Counted from the stretch's first letter, positions 1-6,616 are shown. The stretch: 9,838 bases of DNA from a bacterium (GCA_018814465.1 JAHIZR010000410.1:1-9838), one strand, 5' to 3'. The notes: a model not told the origin generated them from the sequence alone. Made by a program: numbers and translations.

Positions 1-1101
1 AATCCCGTGGCCAGTCCGGTGCTGGTCTTGTTCTTCGGCGGCTTCATTCTGGCAATTGCCGCCACCAAACACGGCTTTGACGTCCGTTTGGCGGCAGCCT
101 TCATCAAACCCTTCGGCACCCACCCCAGCAGAGTCCTGCTCGGCATCATCCTCACTACCGGTGTCTTTTCGATGTTCATGTCGAATACCGCCACCACCGC
201 GATGATGATTGCCATCCTGACCCCCCTTCTAAAGCACTTCGAAGGCCGCGGGCCGTTTAAAAAAGCGATGGTTCTGGCTGTTCCCTTTGCCGCGAATATC
301 GGCGGTATCGGCACGATTATCGGCACCCCGCCAAACGCCGTCGCAGCCAGTGTGCTCGCCGGTATGGGTCATCAAATCTCGTTCATCGACTGGATGATTA
401 TCGGTGTCCCCCTCGTTGCGGTCCTGCTGGTCATCCTTTGGCTGCTGTTGATAGCCGTTTTCAAGCCGAAGAAAGAGGAGTTCGACATCCTCTTCCCCAA
501 GCCCATTGAGGTGACTTGGGACTTGGCGATGGTCGTAGTGACATTTTGTGTGACCGTCCTGCTCTGGCTGACCGAGCCGCTGCACGGCATGCGCGCCGCC
601 GTTGTCGCGCTGCTGCCGATCGGAGTCTTCACGATGTTCGGCATCATCGACAAGCATGACCTGAAGAAAATCGACTGGGATGTTTTAGTGCTTGTCGCCG
701 GTGGAATGACGCTGGGTGTCGCCATGAAGAGTTCGGGATTATCCCAAGTGCTTGTCAATGAATTATCCTTTCTCTCTATTCCGGCCTTCGCGCTGATGCT
801 GGTAGCCATCTTGATTTCGATCCTGTTGTCGAATTTCATGAGTCACACCTCGGCCTCCAACATGCTGGTTCCCATCGCGGCGTCTTTGGCTTTCGTTGAT
901 CCCCGAATATCCACCATCATTGTCGCCTTTTCTTGTTCGCTGGCGATGAGTCTTCCCATCAGCACCCCGCCGAATGCGATTGCTTTCGCCACGAACACCA
1001 TCACTACGCGCGAACTGGCGAAATACGGCACGATTACCTCCGTGATCGGCATCGCCGCTTTGATGTTCATGTCCTGGATTCTGATGTCGGTCTGGGGATA
1101 A
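1..1101 (+). CDS. SLC13/DASS family sodium:carboxylate symporter, 5'-truncated by window edge
   Basis: Inner-membrane secondary transporter that, by family, imports di- or tricarboxylates (or sulfate) with Na+. The frame is open from base 1 (N-P-V-A-S-P...), so the GTG at 7 is an internal Val rather than the start. About 366 residues are present, and the family is usually 450-500, so the first helices are missing. The protein is almost wholly hydrophobic. It shows the two inverted-repeat signature loops: SNTATTAMM at 181-207, followed by the GTIIGTPPNA motif around 313-342, and then SHTSASNMLVP at 841-873, followed by STPPNAIAF around 961-987. In characterised members the two SNT motifs coordinate Na+ and the carboxylate. 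Here the second reads S-H-T. It ends with TAA at 1099-1101. The next gene is over 320 bp away behind its own leader, so co-transcription is doubtful. The substrate cannot be read from the sequence. Confidence 0.9.
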   Translation, partial: NPVASPVLVLFFGGFILAIAATKHGFDVRLAAAFIKPFGTHPSRVLLGIILTTGVFSMFMSNTATTAMMIAILTPLLKHFEGRGPFKKAMVLAVPFAANIGGIGTIIGTPPNAVAASVLAGMGHQISFIDWMIIGVPLVAVLLVILWLLLIAVFKPKKEEFDILFPKPIEVTWDLAMVVVTFCVTVLLWLTEPLHGMRAAVVALLPIGVFTMFGIIDKHDLKKIDWDVLVLVAGGMTLGVAMKSSGLSQVLVNELSFLSIPAFALMLVAILISILLSNFMSHTSASNMLVPIAASLAFVDPRISTIIVAFSCSLAMSLPISTPPNAIAFATNTITTRELAKYGTITSVIGIAALMFMSWILMSVWG

Positions 1102-1102
1102 A

Positions 1103-1125
1103 ACAGAGTATGGTTGGTACTCTGT
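1103..1125 (+). terminator. stem-loop just after the symporter gene, possible weak terminator
   Basis: A perfect 8-bp stem (ACAGAGTA at 1103-1110, TACTCTGT at 1118-1125) with a 7-nt loop begins two bases after the stop codon. No T-run follows (CACACATC), so it is not a classic intrinsic terminator. It could protect the 3' end of the mRNA or act with Rho. Confidence 0.35.
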
Positions 1126-1181
1126 CACACATCAAGTACGAGTTCCAAACTCTCTCATTCCGGAAATTTGCGCTCCGGCTC

Positions 1182-1249
1182 GCCGAGCCGGGTTAAGCGC
1201 AGAGAGTCTTTTATTAACGAGGATGTAGCAGCGCGCAACCCGGCCGGAA
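1182..1249. repeat. 68-bp palindromic intergenic element, copy 1
   Basis: The arms are GCCGAGCCGGGTTAAGCGC at 1182-1200 and GCGCGCAACCCGGCCGGAA at 1231-1249, separated by 30 nt. They can fold as CCG/CGG, an AG opposite C internal loop, CCGGGTT (1188-1194) with AACCCGG (1237-1243), an AA opposite GC internal loop, then GCGC (1197-1200) with GCGC (1231-1234). The same arms at the same spacing recur at 5451-5518 with an unrelated centre. It lies 80 bp after the symporter stop and 7 bp before the conserved leader block at 1257. It encodes no protein. It may be a REP- or MITE-like element; no family name is assigned. Confidence 0.75.
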
Positions 1250-1256
1250 TCTTATA

Positions 1257-1338
1257 TCATTAATTATCAGCGAATTATCAGGATACTGCTGCTGTCGCGT
1301 AGAAACCGGTTGCTTTCCACGCTATGTCTCCTTATTTT
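1257..1338 (+). promoter_or_regulatory. conserved leader/promoter block of the first saccharopine reductase gene
   Basis: This block is shared with 3027-3107, upstream of the paralogous gene. TCATTAATTATCAGCG opens both copies. A roughly 40-nt stretch from TCGCG to CCTTATTTT then matches apart from a few substitutions, while the bases between and after have diverged. The block contains the 8-bp palindrome AACCGGTT (1304-1311). TTG at 1310-1312, a 20-nt spacer and TATTTT at 1333-1338 loosely resemble a Bacteroidota-type promoter (TTG, about 19 nt, TAnnTTTG). GAAA/TTTC around CCGGTTGC can also form a short hairpin. My reading is a promoter with an operator over its -35 region, about 85 nt before the ATG. 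An RNA leader element is the alternative. Confidence 0.6.
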
Positions 1339-1423
1339 GGGTAATTAAGTCGCCTAAAACATTTTCTCTTCAACAATCAGAAACCCTTCAACTTTAGAAA
1401 TCGTCGGCAAGGAAAGGACTTTG

Positions 1424-2758
1424 ATGAAGCGTGCATTAGTTCTCGGGGCTGGGATGGTCTCAAGACCATTAGTCAGATATCTTCTGGATCAGCCCGGATA
1501 TTTCGTGAGAATGGCAAGCCGCACCGCGGCAAAAGCTGAAGCCATTATCGGTTCTCACAAACAGGGAGAAGCCGCGGCGCTCGTCGTCTCGGATGACAAA
1601 GCATTGGAAAAAATGATCACGGAAGCGGATGTTGTTGTCAGTCTGCTGCCCTATGAACATCACGTTAAAGTCGCCAAGCTGTGCATTAAACACAAAAAGC
1701 ATCTGGTCACGACTTCCTATGTCAGCGCCGATATGCGGGCGCTCGACTCCGACGCTAAAGCAGCCGGTATTCTCATTCTGAATGAATGCGGATTGGATCC
1801 GGGCATCGATCATATGTCGGCCATGCGCATTATCCATGACGCTGAAGCAAAGGGAGGAAAAGTAACCGGTTTCAAGTCCAGCACCGGGGCGCTCCCCGCC
1901 CATGAAGCCTGCAACAATCCCTTCGGCTATAAATTCTCATGGTCTCCGCGCGGCGTTCTTCTGGCATCCCGCAATGCCGCCAAGTGGCTGGAAGACGGCA
2001 AGACAATCTCAATCCCGGGTGAACGGCTTTTTGAAAACTACTACCTGCAGGACGTCCCGGATACCGGAACCTTCGAGAATTACCCGAATCGGGATTCCGT
2101 ACCCTACAAGGAAATCTACGGGCTCAAGGACGCGGCTACGGTCTATCGCGGCACGTTTCGAATGACGGGCTGGTGCGAGACGATGCGGAATGTGGCGGCT
2201 TTAGGTTGGCTGCAGGACAAACCCTTGGTGGGCTTCTCCGGTAAAACCTACGGAGATCTGACGGCTCATTTAGTAGGAACCACCGCCGGTAACGGACTGG
2301 CCCGCGCTGTCGCCGCTTACCTTGAACTGAAACCATACGCTGCCATTGTCAAGCGCATGGATTGGCTTGGACTGTTCGGTGATCGGCGGCTTCCGGCCGA
2401 TAAGGACACACCGCTCGACTATCTCAATGTTCTGACACTGGACAAGATGGCTATGCCCAAGCATGAACGGGATATGGTGGTGATGCATCACGAGTTTGTG
2501 ATTGCCTATCCTGATCGCAAAGACTTCGTAACGTCGACTCTGGTTGATTACGGCATCCCCAATGAAGATACATCCGTGGCGCGAACGGTTGCTCTTCCCG
2601 CCGCGATTGCGGTCAAGATGATCTTTGAAGGGAAGATCAAGGAAACCGGTGTTCACGTTCCTGTGATGCCGGGCATCTATAATCCGATTCTTGACGAACT
2701 GGAGACGGACGTCGGCATCAAGTTTACGGAACGGATCACATCCGAACCAACTAAATAG
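1424..2758 (+). CDS. saccharopine reductase family protein (LYS9/AASS SDH-domain type), paralogue 1
   Basis: 444 residues, close to the roughly 446 of fungal Lys9. The family enzyme, saccharopine dehydrogenase (NADP+, L-glutamate-forming), interconverts saccharopine with 2-aminoadipate semialdehyde plus glutamate in the cytoplasm. The N-terminal Rossmann motif LVLGAGMVSRP is at residues 5-15. TTSYVS is at 96-101, NECGLDPGIDHMSAM at 120-134, NNPFGYKFSWSP at 164-175, then YRGTFR..GWC, WLGLFG, RDMVVMHHEF and STLVDYG, in the same order as in the human AASS SDH domain. The ATG at 1424 is preferred over the TTG three bases earlier because AAGGAAAGG (1409-1417) lies 6 nt upstream. The region around residue 154-160 reads TGALPAHE, where AASS has CGGLPAPE, so specificity may differ from the canonical enzyme. 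The gene has its own leader and terminator. Related reductases (carboxynorspermidine or homospermidine type) remain possible; the reaction is inferred by family only. Confidence 0.88.
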   Translation: MKRALVLGAGMVSRPLVRYLLDQPGYFVRMASRTAAKAEAIIGSHKQGEAAALVVSDDKALEKMITEADVVVSLLPYEHHVKVAKLCIKHKKHLVTTSYVSADMRALDSDAKAAGILILNECGLDPGIDHMSAMRIIHDAEAKGGKVTGFKSSTGALPAHEACNNPFGYKFSWSPRGVLLASRNAAKWLEDGKTISIPGERLFENYYLQDVPDTGTFENYPNRDSVPYKEIYGLKDAATVYRGTFRMTGWCETMRNVAALGWLQDKPLVGFSGKTYGDLTAHLVGTTAGNGLARAVAAYLELKPYAAIVKRMDWLGLFGDRRLPADKDTPLDYLNVLTLDKMAMPKHERDMVVMHHEFVIAYPDRKDFVTSTLVDYGIPNEDTSVARTVALPAAIAVKMIFEGKIKETGVHVPVMPGIYNPILDELETDVGIKFTERITSEPTK

Positions 2759-2780
2759 ATCACGACGCATTAATGCAGTT

Positions 2781-2807
2781 AAGCCCCTGCAATTGCCGGG
2801 GCTTTTT
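2781..2807 (+). terminator. intrinsic terminator of paralogue 1
   Basis: AAGCCCC at 2781-2787 pairs with GGGGCTT at 2798-2804, and the T-run extends to 2807. It lies 22 bp after the stop codon. Inner TGCAATTGCC may extend the fold. It resembles the terminator after paralogue 2 in stem sequence. Confidence 0.88.
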
Positions 2808-2840
2808 GATATTCGCCGCCACGAGGACATTGATGTTTCC

Positions 2841-2908
2841 GCCGAGCCTTATCTAAACAAAAAATCGTCTCGATATCGAACCCTTCGAGGGGCGCAACCT
2901 CACCTTGA
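2841..2908. repeat. decayed third copy of the 68-bp element
   Basis: CCGCCGAGCC at 2839-2848 and GCGCAACC at 2892-2899 match the two arms of the 68-bp element. The left-arm start and the GCGCAAC motif are exactly 51 bp apart, as in both intact copies. CTAAACA (2853-2859) parallels CTAAGCA of the 5451 copy with a one-base shift. The GC stem is no longer complementary, so this copy would not fold. It sits between the terminator of paralogue 1 and the leader of paralogue 2, the same order seen before paralogue 1. Confidence 0.5.
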
Positions 2909-3026
2909 ATCTACTTTGAGATTGAATCCAAATGGAGTATCATCATGCAAAGACCTTCTCTCGGCAGATCTTTTGCACATCTTTCAGTCAATCGAATTGG
3001 TGATAATCGTAAGATTGAACTTTATT

Positions 3027-3107
3027 TCATTAATTATCAGCGCATTATGAAAAGTATGCGTTATCGCGCAGAAACCGGTTGATTTCCAAGCCATGTCTCC
3101 TTATTTT
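3027..3107 (+). promoter_or_regulatory. conserved leader/promoter block of the second saccharopine reductase gene
   Basis: Second copy of the block at 1257-1338, with one net base fewer. It keeps TCATTAATTATCAGCG, the palindrome AACCGGTT (3073-3080), ATGTCTCC and TTATTTT. The TTG to TATTTT spacing is again 20 nt, which fits a promoter. The hairpin outside GAAA/TTTC is weaker here (GCGC against AAGC), which argues against a strongly selected RNA fold. The block ends 55 nt before the ATG, against 85 nt in copy 1, so conservation is tied to the block and not to its distance from the gene. Confidence 0.6.
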
Positions 3108-3162
3108 TATTATTTTAAGACTAATACGTTTCTGAATTGCACGCTCTAAACATAAAACGACT

Positions 3163-4494
3163 ATGAACTTCTTGGTCTTAGGGTCCGGTATGATTTCCCG
3201 GCCCATGATTCGATATCTGCTGAACCAGCCTGATTATCGAGTAACGACTGCCACCTTATCGCTCGATCGGGCTAAGCAGATTATCAACGGTCATGAGCGG
3301 GGCATGGCCATTTATCACGACGTCACAAACCTGCCGGAAACCGAGAAGCTTGTAATGGCGGCCGATATCGTTGTCAGCTTGGTTCCCTACCAGTTTCATA
3401 TCGATGTTGCGAATATGTGCATTAAGCACCGCAAACACATGGTAACCACCTCCTATGTTCGCGAGAATATGCGCGCATTGGATGAGAAAGCCAAAGAAGC
3501 GGGCATTCTCCTGTTGAACGAGTGCGGACTCGATCCGGGAATTGATCACATGTCGGCCATGCGGATGATTCACGATGCACACAGTAAAGGCGGCAAGGTT
3601 ATTAGCTTTCATTCAGTCTGCGGCGCGCTCCCCGCTCCCGAAGCAAACAACAATCCTTTCGGCTATAAATTCTCCTGGTCGCCGCAGGGAGTCTTGATCG
3701 CGTCGCGCCAATCGGCGCGTTGGCTTGAACACGGTCAGGAAATTAAGGTTAACGGCCCCGACTTGTTCGCGAATTACCATATCCATGATGTCCCCAAGGT
3801 CGGGACTTTTGAAGATTATCCTAATCGGGATTCTCTTCCCTATCGCGACGCCTACGGCCTACAGGACGCACACACTGTCTACCGTGGCACACTGCGGCTC
3901 ATGGGATGGTGCGAAACGCTGAAAACCATCGCTGATATCGGCTGGCTCGATGAATCACCTCTGCGAGACAAAACCTGCAAGACATATGGCGACTTGACTC
4001 GTTACCTCCTTCATGCCGAAAACGAAGCCGATGCCGTCACAGCAGTCTCCAAACACACCGGATTGAAACCCGCCGCGTCCGCCATGAAGCGAATCGAGTG
4101 GCTGGGACTGCTGAGCAAGGATCCGCTTCCCGAAAACATGGAATCGCCGATTGACTATCTGCATGAACTGACCCTGCGCCGGCTTCCCCTTCAGGAAGGG
4201 GATCGCGATATGGTCGTCATGCATCACGAATTCACGATTCAGTACGAAGACCGCACCGAAGAGCGCACCTCAACCCTTGTTGACTATGGTGTGTCTCATG
4301 ACGATACTGCTGTAGCCCGCACCGTCACCTACCCTGCTGCCATCGCGACAAAAATGCTTGCGGAGGGCAAGCTTGCCATGACCGGAGTCCGCATCCCGAT
4401 TTATCCTGAAATCTATAATCCGATTCTGGATGAATTAGAAATGGACTACGGCATTACTTTCATCGAGCGTACGCTGCCGAAAAAACCCAAGTAG
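3163..4494 (+). CDS. saccharopine reductase family protein (LYS9/AASS SDH-domain type), paralogue 2
   Basis: 443 residues, collinear with the upstream paralogue with almost no gaps and, by eye, roughly 55-60% identical. By family it is an NADP(H)-dependent saccharopine reductase of the saccharopine lysine pathway. It has the Rossmann motif LVLGSGMISRP at 4-14, NECGLDPGIDHMSAM at 119-133, CGALPAPE at 153-160, NNPFGYKFSWSP, YRGTLR..GWC, EWLGLL, RDMVVMHHEF and STLVDYG. Unlike paralogue 1 it keeps Cys153 and Pro159 of the CGGLPAPE motif known from AASS, so it is the better candidate for the ancestral activity. ATG at 3163 begins the Rossmann strand directly and is the only sensible start, but no Shine-Dalgarno sequence is visible before it (CATAAAACGACT). 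Paralogue 1 has a good one, so translation levels may differ. No LYS1-type partner is in the window. Confidence 0.88.
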   Translation: MNFLVLGSGMISRPMIRYLLNQPDYRVTTATLSLDRAKQIINGHERGMAIYHDVTNLPETEKLVMAADIVVSLVPYQFHIDVANMCIKHRKHMVTTSYVRENMRALDEKAKEAGILLLNECGLDPGIDHMSAMRMIHDAHSKGGKVISFHSVCGALPAPEANNNPFGYKFSWSPQGVLIASRQSARWLEHGQEIKVNGPDLFANYHIHDVPKVGTFEDYPNRDSLPYRDAYGLQDAHTVYRGTLRLMGWCETLKTIADIGWLDESPLRDKTCKTYGDLTRYLLHAENEADAVTAVSKHTGLKPAASAMKRIEWLGLLSKDPLPENMESPIDYLHELTLRRLPLQEGDRDMVVMHHEFTIQYEDRTEERTSTLVDYGVSHDDTAVARTVTYPAAIATKMLAEGKLAMTGVRIPIYPEIYNPILDELEMDYGITFIERTLPKKPK

Positions 4495-4505
4495 GATATG
4501 AACTA

Positions 4506-4533
4506 AAAAGCCCCGGCAGTCACCGGGGCTTTT
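4506..4533. terminator. bidirectional intrinsic terminator between convergent genes
   Basis: AAAAGCCCCGG (4506-4516) pairs perfectly with CCGGGGCTTTT (4523-4533) around a 6-nt loop. The A-run on the left and T-run on the right allow termination of paralogue 2 (+, stop at 4494) and of the UPF0316 gene (-, stop at 4590). Confidence 0.92.
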
Positions 4534-4589
4534 CATTTGAAATCTGAAATATCAAAACCGTCGCGCGCATTCTGGTCGACAACGAAGAG

Positions 4590-5195
4590 TCACTTGAATA
4601 TCCGGTTCACCCAGCGATGCAGATTATTGATGCGCTTTCTGGGGATTCCCGCCGAAGCCGGCAGCCCTTCGCCGACAAACCGCACATCCTCGATGGTATA
4701 GACTGCGCGCGGATTATACTGTTTGACGAGGTCAATGAGTCCGGGAAGCTGGGCGCGGGATACGACCATAAACAGGATCTTCACCGGCCCCTCTCTGCCC
4801 TCGCCGTCAATCGTAGTGAGAACATATCTTTTTTCGCGCAGAACATTGGCTAACTGCTCGGCGTCGACACGAGTAATGACACGCAAAATAGCCTTGCCGA
4901 TCGCGAGCCTGTTTTCCAGCACCATCCCCACATAATTTCCCGCCGCGAAACCGGTGGCATAAGAAATGTAATAGATCCAATGGGTGAGATTGCTGAAAAC
5001 CTGAGAAATCACGACCAGCCAGATCAAAACCTCAAAAAAGCCGAAAAACGGCGCGAGAAACCGCATCCCCCGCGCGATAAAGATCACACGGATAGTGCCG
5101 AGGCTGACATCGATCACCCGCGCTAAAAAGATGAGGATCGGAATAATCAGCCAACCCATCAACTCATGTCCAAAGATTGTTTCCAGATTTGCCAT
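4590..5195 (-). CDS. UPF0316 (DUF5698-DUF2179) membrane protein
   Basis: 201 residues. The N-terminal half carries three hydrophobic helices (about residues 14-33, 47-67 and 75-93) with the conserved features RVIDVSLGTIRVIFIARG, FFEVLIW and YATGFAAGNYVG of the DUF5698 part. Residues 100-175 form the soluble DUF2179 domain (AILRVITR, VVSRAQLPGLI, YTIEDVRFV). The family is widespread and of unknown molecular function; inner-membrane location is inferred from the helices. The ATG at 5195 gives the expected N-terminus, although no clear Shine-Dalgarno lies before it. The gene is monocistronic by layout: convergent with the preceding plus-strand gene and separated from the next minus-strand gene by 326 bp of repeats and a terminator. 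Confidence 0.9.
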   Translation of the reverse strand: MANLETIFGHELMGWLIIPILIFLARVIDVSLGTIRVIFIARGMRFLAPFFGFFEVLIWLVVISQVFSNLTHWIYYISYATGFAAGNYVGMVLENRLAIGKAILRVITRVDAEQLANVLREKRYVLTTIDGEGREGPVKILFMVVSRAQLPGLIDLVKQYNPRAVYTIEDVRFVGEGLPASAGIPRKRINNLHRWVNRIFK

Positions 5196-5223
5196 ATCAG
5201 TAAGCAGGAATTAGAACCCAATT

Positions 5224-5311
5224 GTCATTCTGGACACCCGCCTGTGGCAATAATCAAATCCCCTTGCTTTCATGTCTCCGATGAGCGGATTTGCGGGGCG
5301 TCCAGAATCTC
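5224..5311. repeat. GTCATYCTG palindromic repeat, member A
   Basis: ATTCTGGAC (5227-5235) pairs with GTCCAGAAT (5300-5308), and after a small internal loop CCCGC (5237-5241) pairs with GCGGG (5293-5297), leaving a centre of about 50 nt. The outer ends GTCATTCTG and AGAATCTC match the ends of the palindrome at 7173-7237 (GTCATCCTG, AGGAACTC). It lies just upstream of the UPF0316 start on the minus strand. No coding content is seen. Confidence 0.55.
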
Positions 5312-5384
5312 ATAGCCTCGTTACATCATATATCAATATAGCAAATTCTCCTCGATTCGCAACTCGCATGCTTATCCCCTCCAG

Positions 5385-5415
5385 CAAAAGCTCCGATTAT
5401 CACCGGAGCCTTTTG
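5385..5415 (-). terminator. intrinsic terminator of the minus-strand sorting-domain gene
   Basis: GCTCCG (5390-5395) pairs with CGGAGC (5404-5409). CAAAA (5385-5389) and TTTTG (5411-5415) extend the stem across one bulged C. Read on the minus strand it ends in a short T-run and lies 107 bp beyond the stop of the gene at 5522, with the 68-bp element between. It could act in both directions, but no plus-strand gene precedes it. Confidence 0.7.
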
Positions 5416-5450
5416 TTTTCTGCTTATTAAAGTATTCAAACCCTCTTCCC

Positions 5451-5518
5451 GCCGAGCCGGGCTAAGCACAGATAACGCTCGACTATCCTATAAGTGAAGG
5501 TGCGCAACCCGGCCGGAA
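5451..5518. repeat. 68-bp palindromic intergenic element, copy 2
   Basis: The arms GCCGAGCCGGGCTAAGCAC (5451-5469) and GTGCGCAACCCGGCCGGAA (5500-5518) are separated by 30 nt, the same geometry as 1182-1249. The inner stem is GCAC (5466-5469) with GTGC (5500-5503), where copy 1 has GCGC with GCGC: both partners changed and pairing was kept. One outer pair became C/A. The 30-nt centre differs from copy 1 apart from its first bases, AGA. It begins only four bases past the minus-strand stop codon at 5522. Confidence 0.75.
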
Positions 5519-5521
5519 CAA

Positions 5522-6616
5522 TCACTTAATTAACACCGCACTCCGCGTCACCGCAGGCATCCCCGGCGCTTCGATCCTGACGAAATAGTACCCGCTCGTT
5601 AACTGCGCGGAACCAATAGCAAGTTCGTGATCTCCCGCAGGCAATACTCCATTGGCCAGATCAACTACTTTCCGCCCCAGCATATCGAACAGCGCCGCCT
5701 TCACGATGGCACTGCTCGTCAATGTGAACCGCAGCGAAGCGGTTGCATTAAACGGATTGGGATAAACATCATACACCGTGAACGATTGCGGAACGGCCAT
5801 GCTGTGCGTTGTGCTCATCGCGCTCAGATCCAGCAGGTCGATTCTGTTTCCGCGCGCATTGGGAACAGCTAACACATCGTTGATTAAATCATAGAAAATA
5901 TCCGCGCATCCTTCAAAATCGTCCGCAACCGATACGGGATCATTCAGAAACTCATCATCCCAGAGATAAATATTGTCGTTGCCCCCGAATCCCGGCACAT
6001 AGTTGCTCGACACATAGACATTCCGCTCCGCGTCCATCGTGATGCCGTCCAGCACCGAGAACGTGGTTGCCGTGAGCGTCGTCACTTCATAGTCCGGCAG
6101 CGAAATCGCCCGGATCGGAGCATTCTGCGGCATGGCACAAGTCAGCAAACGGCTCTCCTGCGCGTCGTAGAAAACTCCGTTAACTTGCGTGAGATTAGAG
6201 GCGATCACCTCCCAATCACCCGTCGCGATTTCCATTCGCAGCACTCTGCCGCGTTGGCTGTCGGAAATATAAAAATAGGTCCCGTCACTATCAAGATCAT
6301 TCAAATATCCCGCGCTGCTCACTGCATAGGATGTAATAAGTTCCGCGGTATAGGCATGATACAGCTTGACTTGATTCGAGCTGTTGCAGCAGATCGTATC
6401 TCCGACAACGCAGATTCCGGCCGGAGCGCTTAGTCCGGTCGCCCAGATCGTGATATTCTCCAATGAGTCCATGACGGCAATCGAGTTGCCGCCGTTATTG
6501 GAGATGTAGTATGAATAGGTTCCGGGATGATAGACGATGCTCTCCGGGCTGTTCAGTTGCGCAAAGCCCGTCAGACAGAGAGCAAGTGTGAGGGAAAAGA
6601 GGAAGCATGTTTTCAT
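5522..6616 (-). CDS. secreted beta-propeller-like protein with type IX secretion (Por) sorting domain
   Basis: 364 residues. A signal peptide covers about residues 1-19 (MKTCFLFSLTLALCLTGFA, cleavage likely before Gln20). Residues 25-270 are repeats resembling NHL or SMP-30 beta-propellers, such as SPESIVYHPGTYSYYIS, SAPAGICVVGDTICC, NDLDSDGTYFYISD and LDGITMDAERNVYVSS. Residues 282-364 form a type A sorting domain of the FCB type: YDVYPNPFNATASLRF, ALFDMLGRKV, GVLPAGDHEL and SGYYFVRIE. By family it is exported by Sec, crosses the outer membrane by the type IX machinery and is released or surface-anchored. No catalytic motif is evident, so its role is unknown. GGTGA just before the ATG may serve as ribosome binding site. 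The gene follows the anti-sigma gene after 86 bp and may be its operon mate or a target of the sigma factor. Confidence 0.87.
   Translation of the reverse strand: MKTCFLFSLTLALCLTGFAQLNSPESIVYHPGTYSYYISNNGGNSIAVMDSLENITIWATGLSAPAGICVVGDTICCNSSNQVKLYHAYTAELITSYAVSSAGYLNDLDSDGTYFYISDSQRGRVLRMEIATGDWEVIASNLTQVNGVFYDAQESRLLTCAMPQNAPIRAISLPDYEVTTLTATTFSVLDGITMDAERNVYVSSNYVPGFGGNDNIYLWDDEFLNDPVSVADDFEGCADIFYDLINDVLAVPNARGNRIDLLDLSAMSTTHSMAVPQSFTVYDVYPNPFNATASLRFTLTSSAIVKAALFDMLGRKVVDLANGVLPAGDHELAIGSAQLTSGYYFVRIEAPGMPAVTRSAVLIK

Noticed and set aside
372..839. Long minus-strand reading frames opposite the symporter gene (also at 229-657 and 763-1128)
   Set aside because: They are antisense to a well-supported gene, have low-complexity charged or Ser/Thr-rich content and match no family pattern.
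7..1101. GTG at 7 as the start of the symporter gene
   Set aside because: The frame is open to base 1 and the protein lacks the N-terminal helices of the family, so the true start is outside the window.
1182..1249. Integron attC site, because GTTAAGC fits GTTRRRY and the element is an imperfect palindrome of suitable length
   Set aside because: An attC runs RYYYAAC to GTTRRRY; here the order is GTT first and AAC last on both strands, and copy 2 lacks the GTT (GCTAAGC). No integrase or cassette genes are near.
1257..1423. Lysine riboswitch before the saccharopine reductase gene
   Set aside because: The conserved block is only about 80 nt, lacks the five-helix lysine riboswitch layout and ends without a terminator or sequestered ribosome site.
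2691..3050. Plus-strand reading frame overlapping the end of paralogue 1
   Set aside because: It runs through the 3' end of a real gene, its terminator, a repeat and the start of the leader block; the sequence looks non-coding.
1257..3107. CRISPR-like direct repeats or insertion-sequence ends from the repeated leader block
   Set aside because: There are only two copies, each directly upstream of a paralogous gene, with no spacers, inverted ends or transposase; gene duplication explains them.
5272..5279. ATGTCTCC as a third copy of the saccharopine reductase leader motif
   Set aside because: Only eight bases match and none of the neighbouring block (AACCGGTT, TTATTTT) is present; chance is the simpler explanation.
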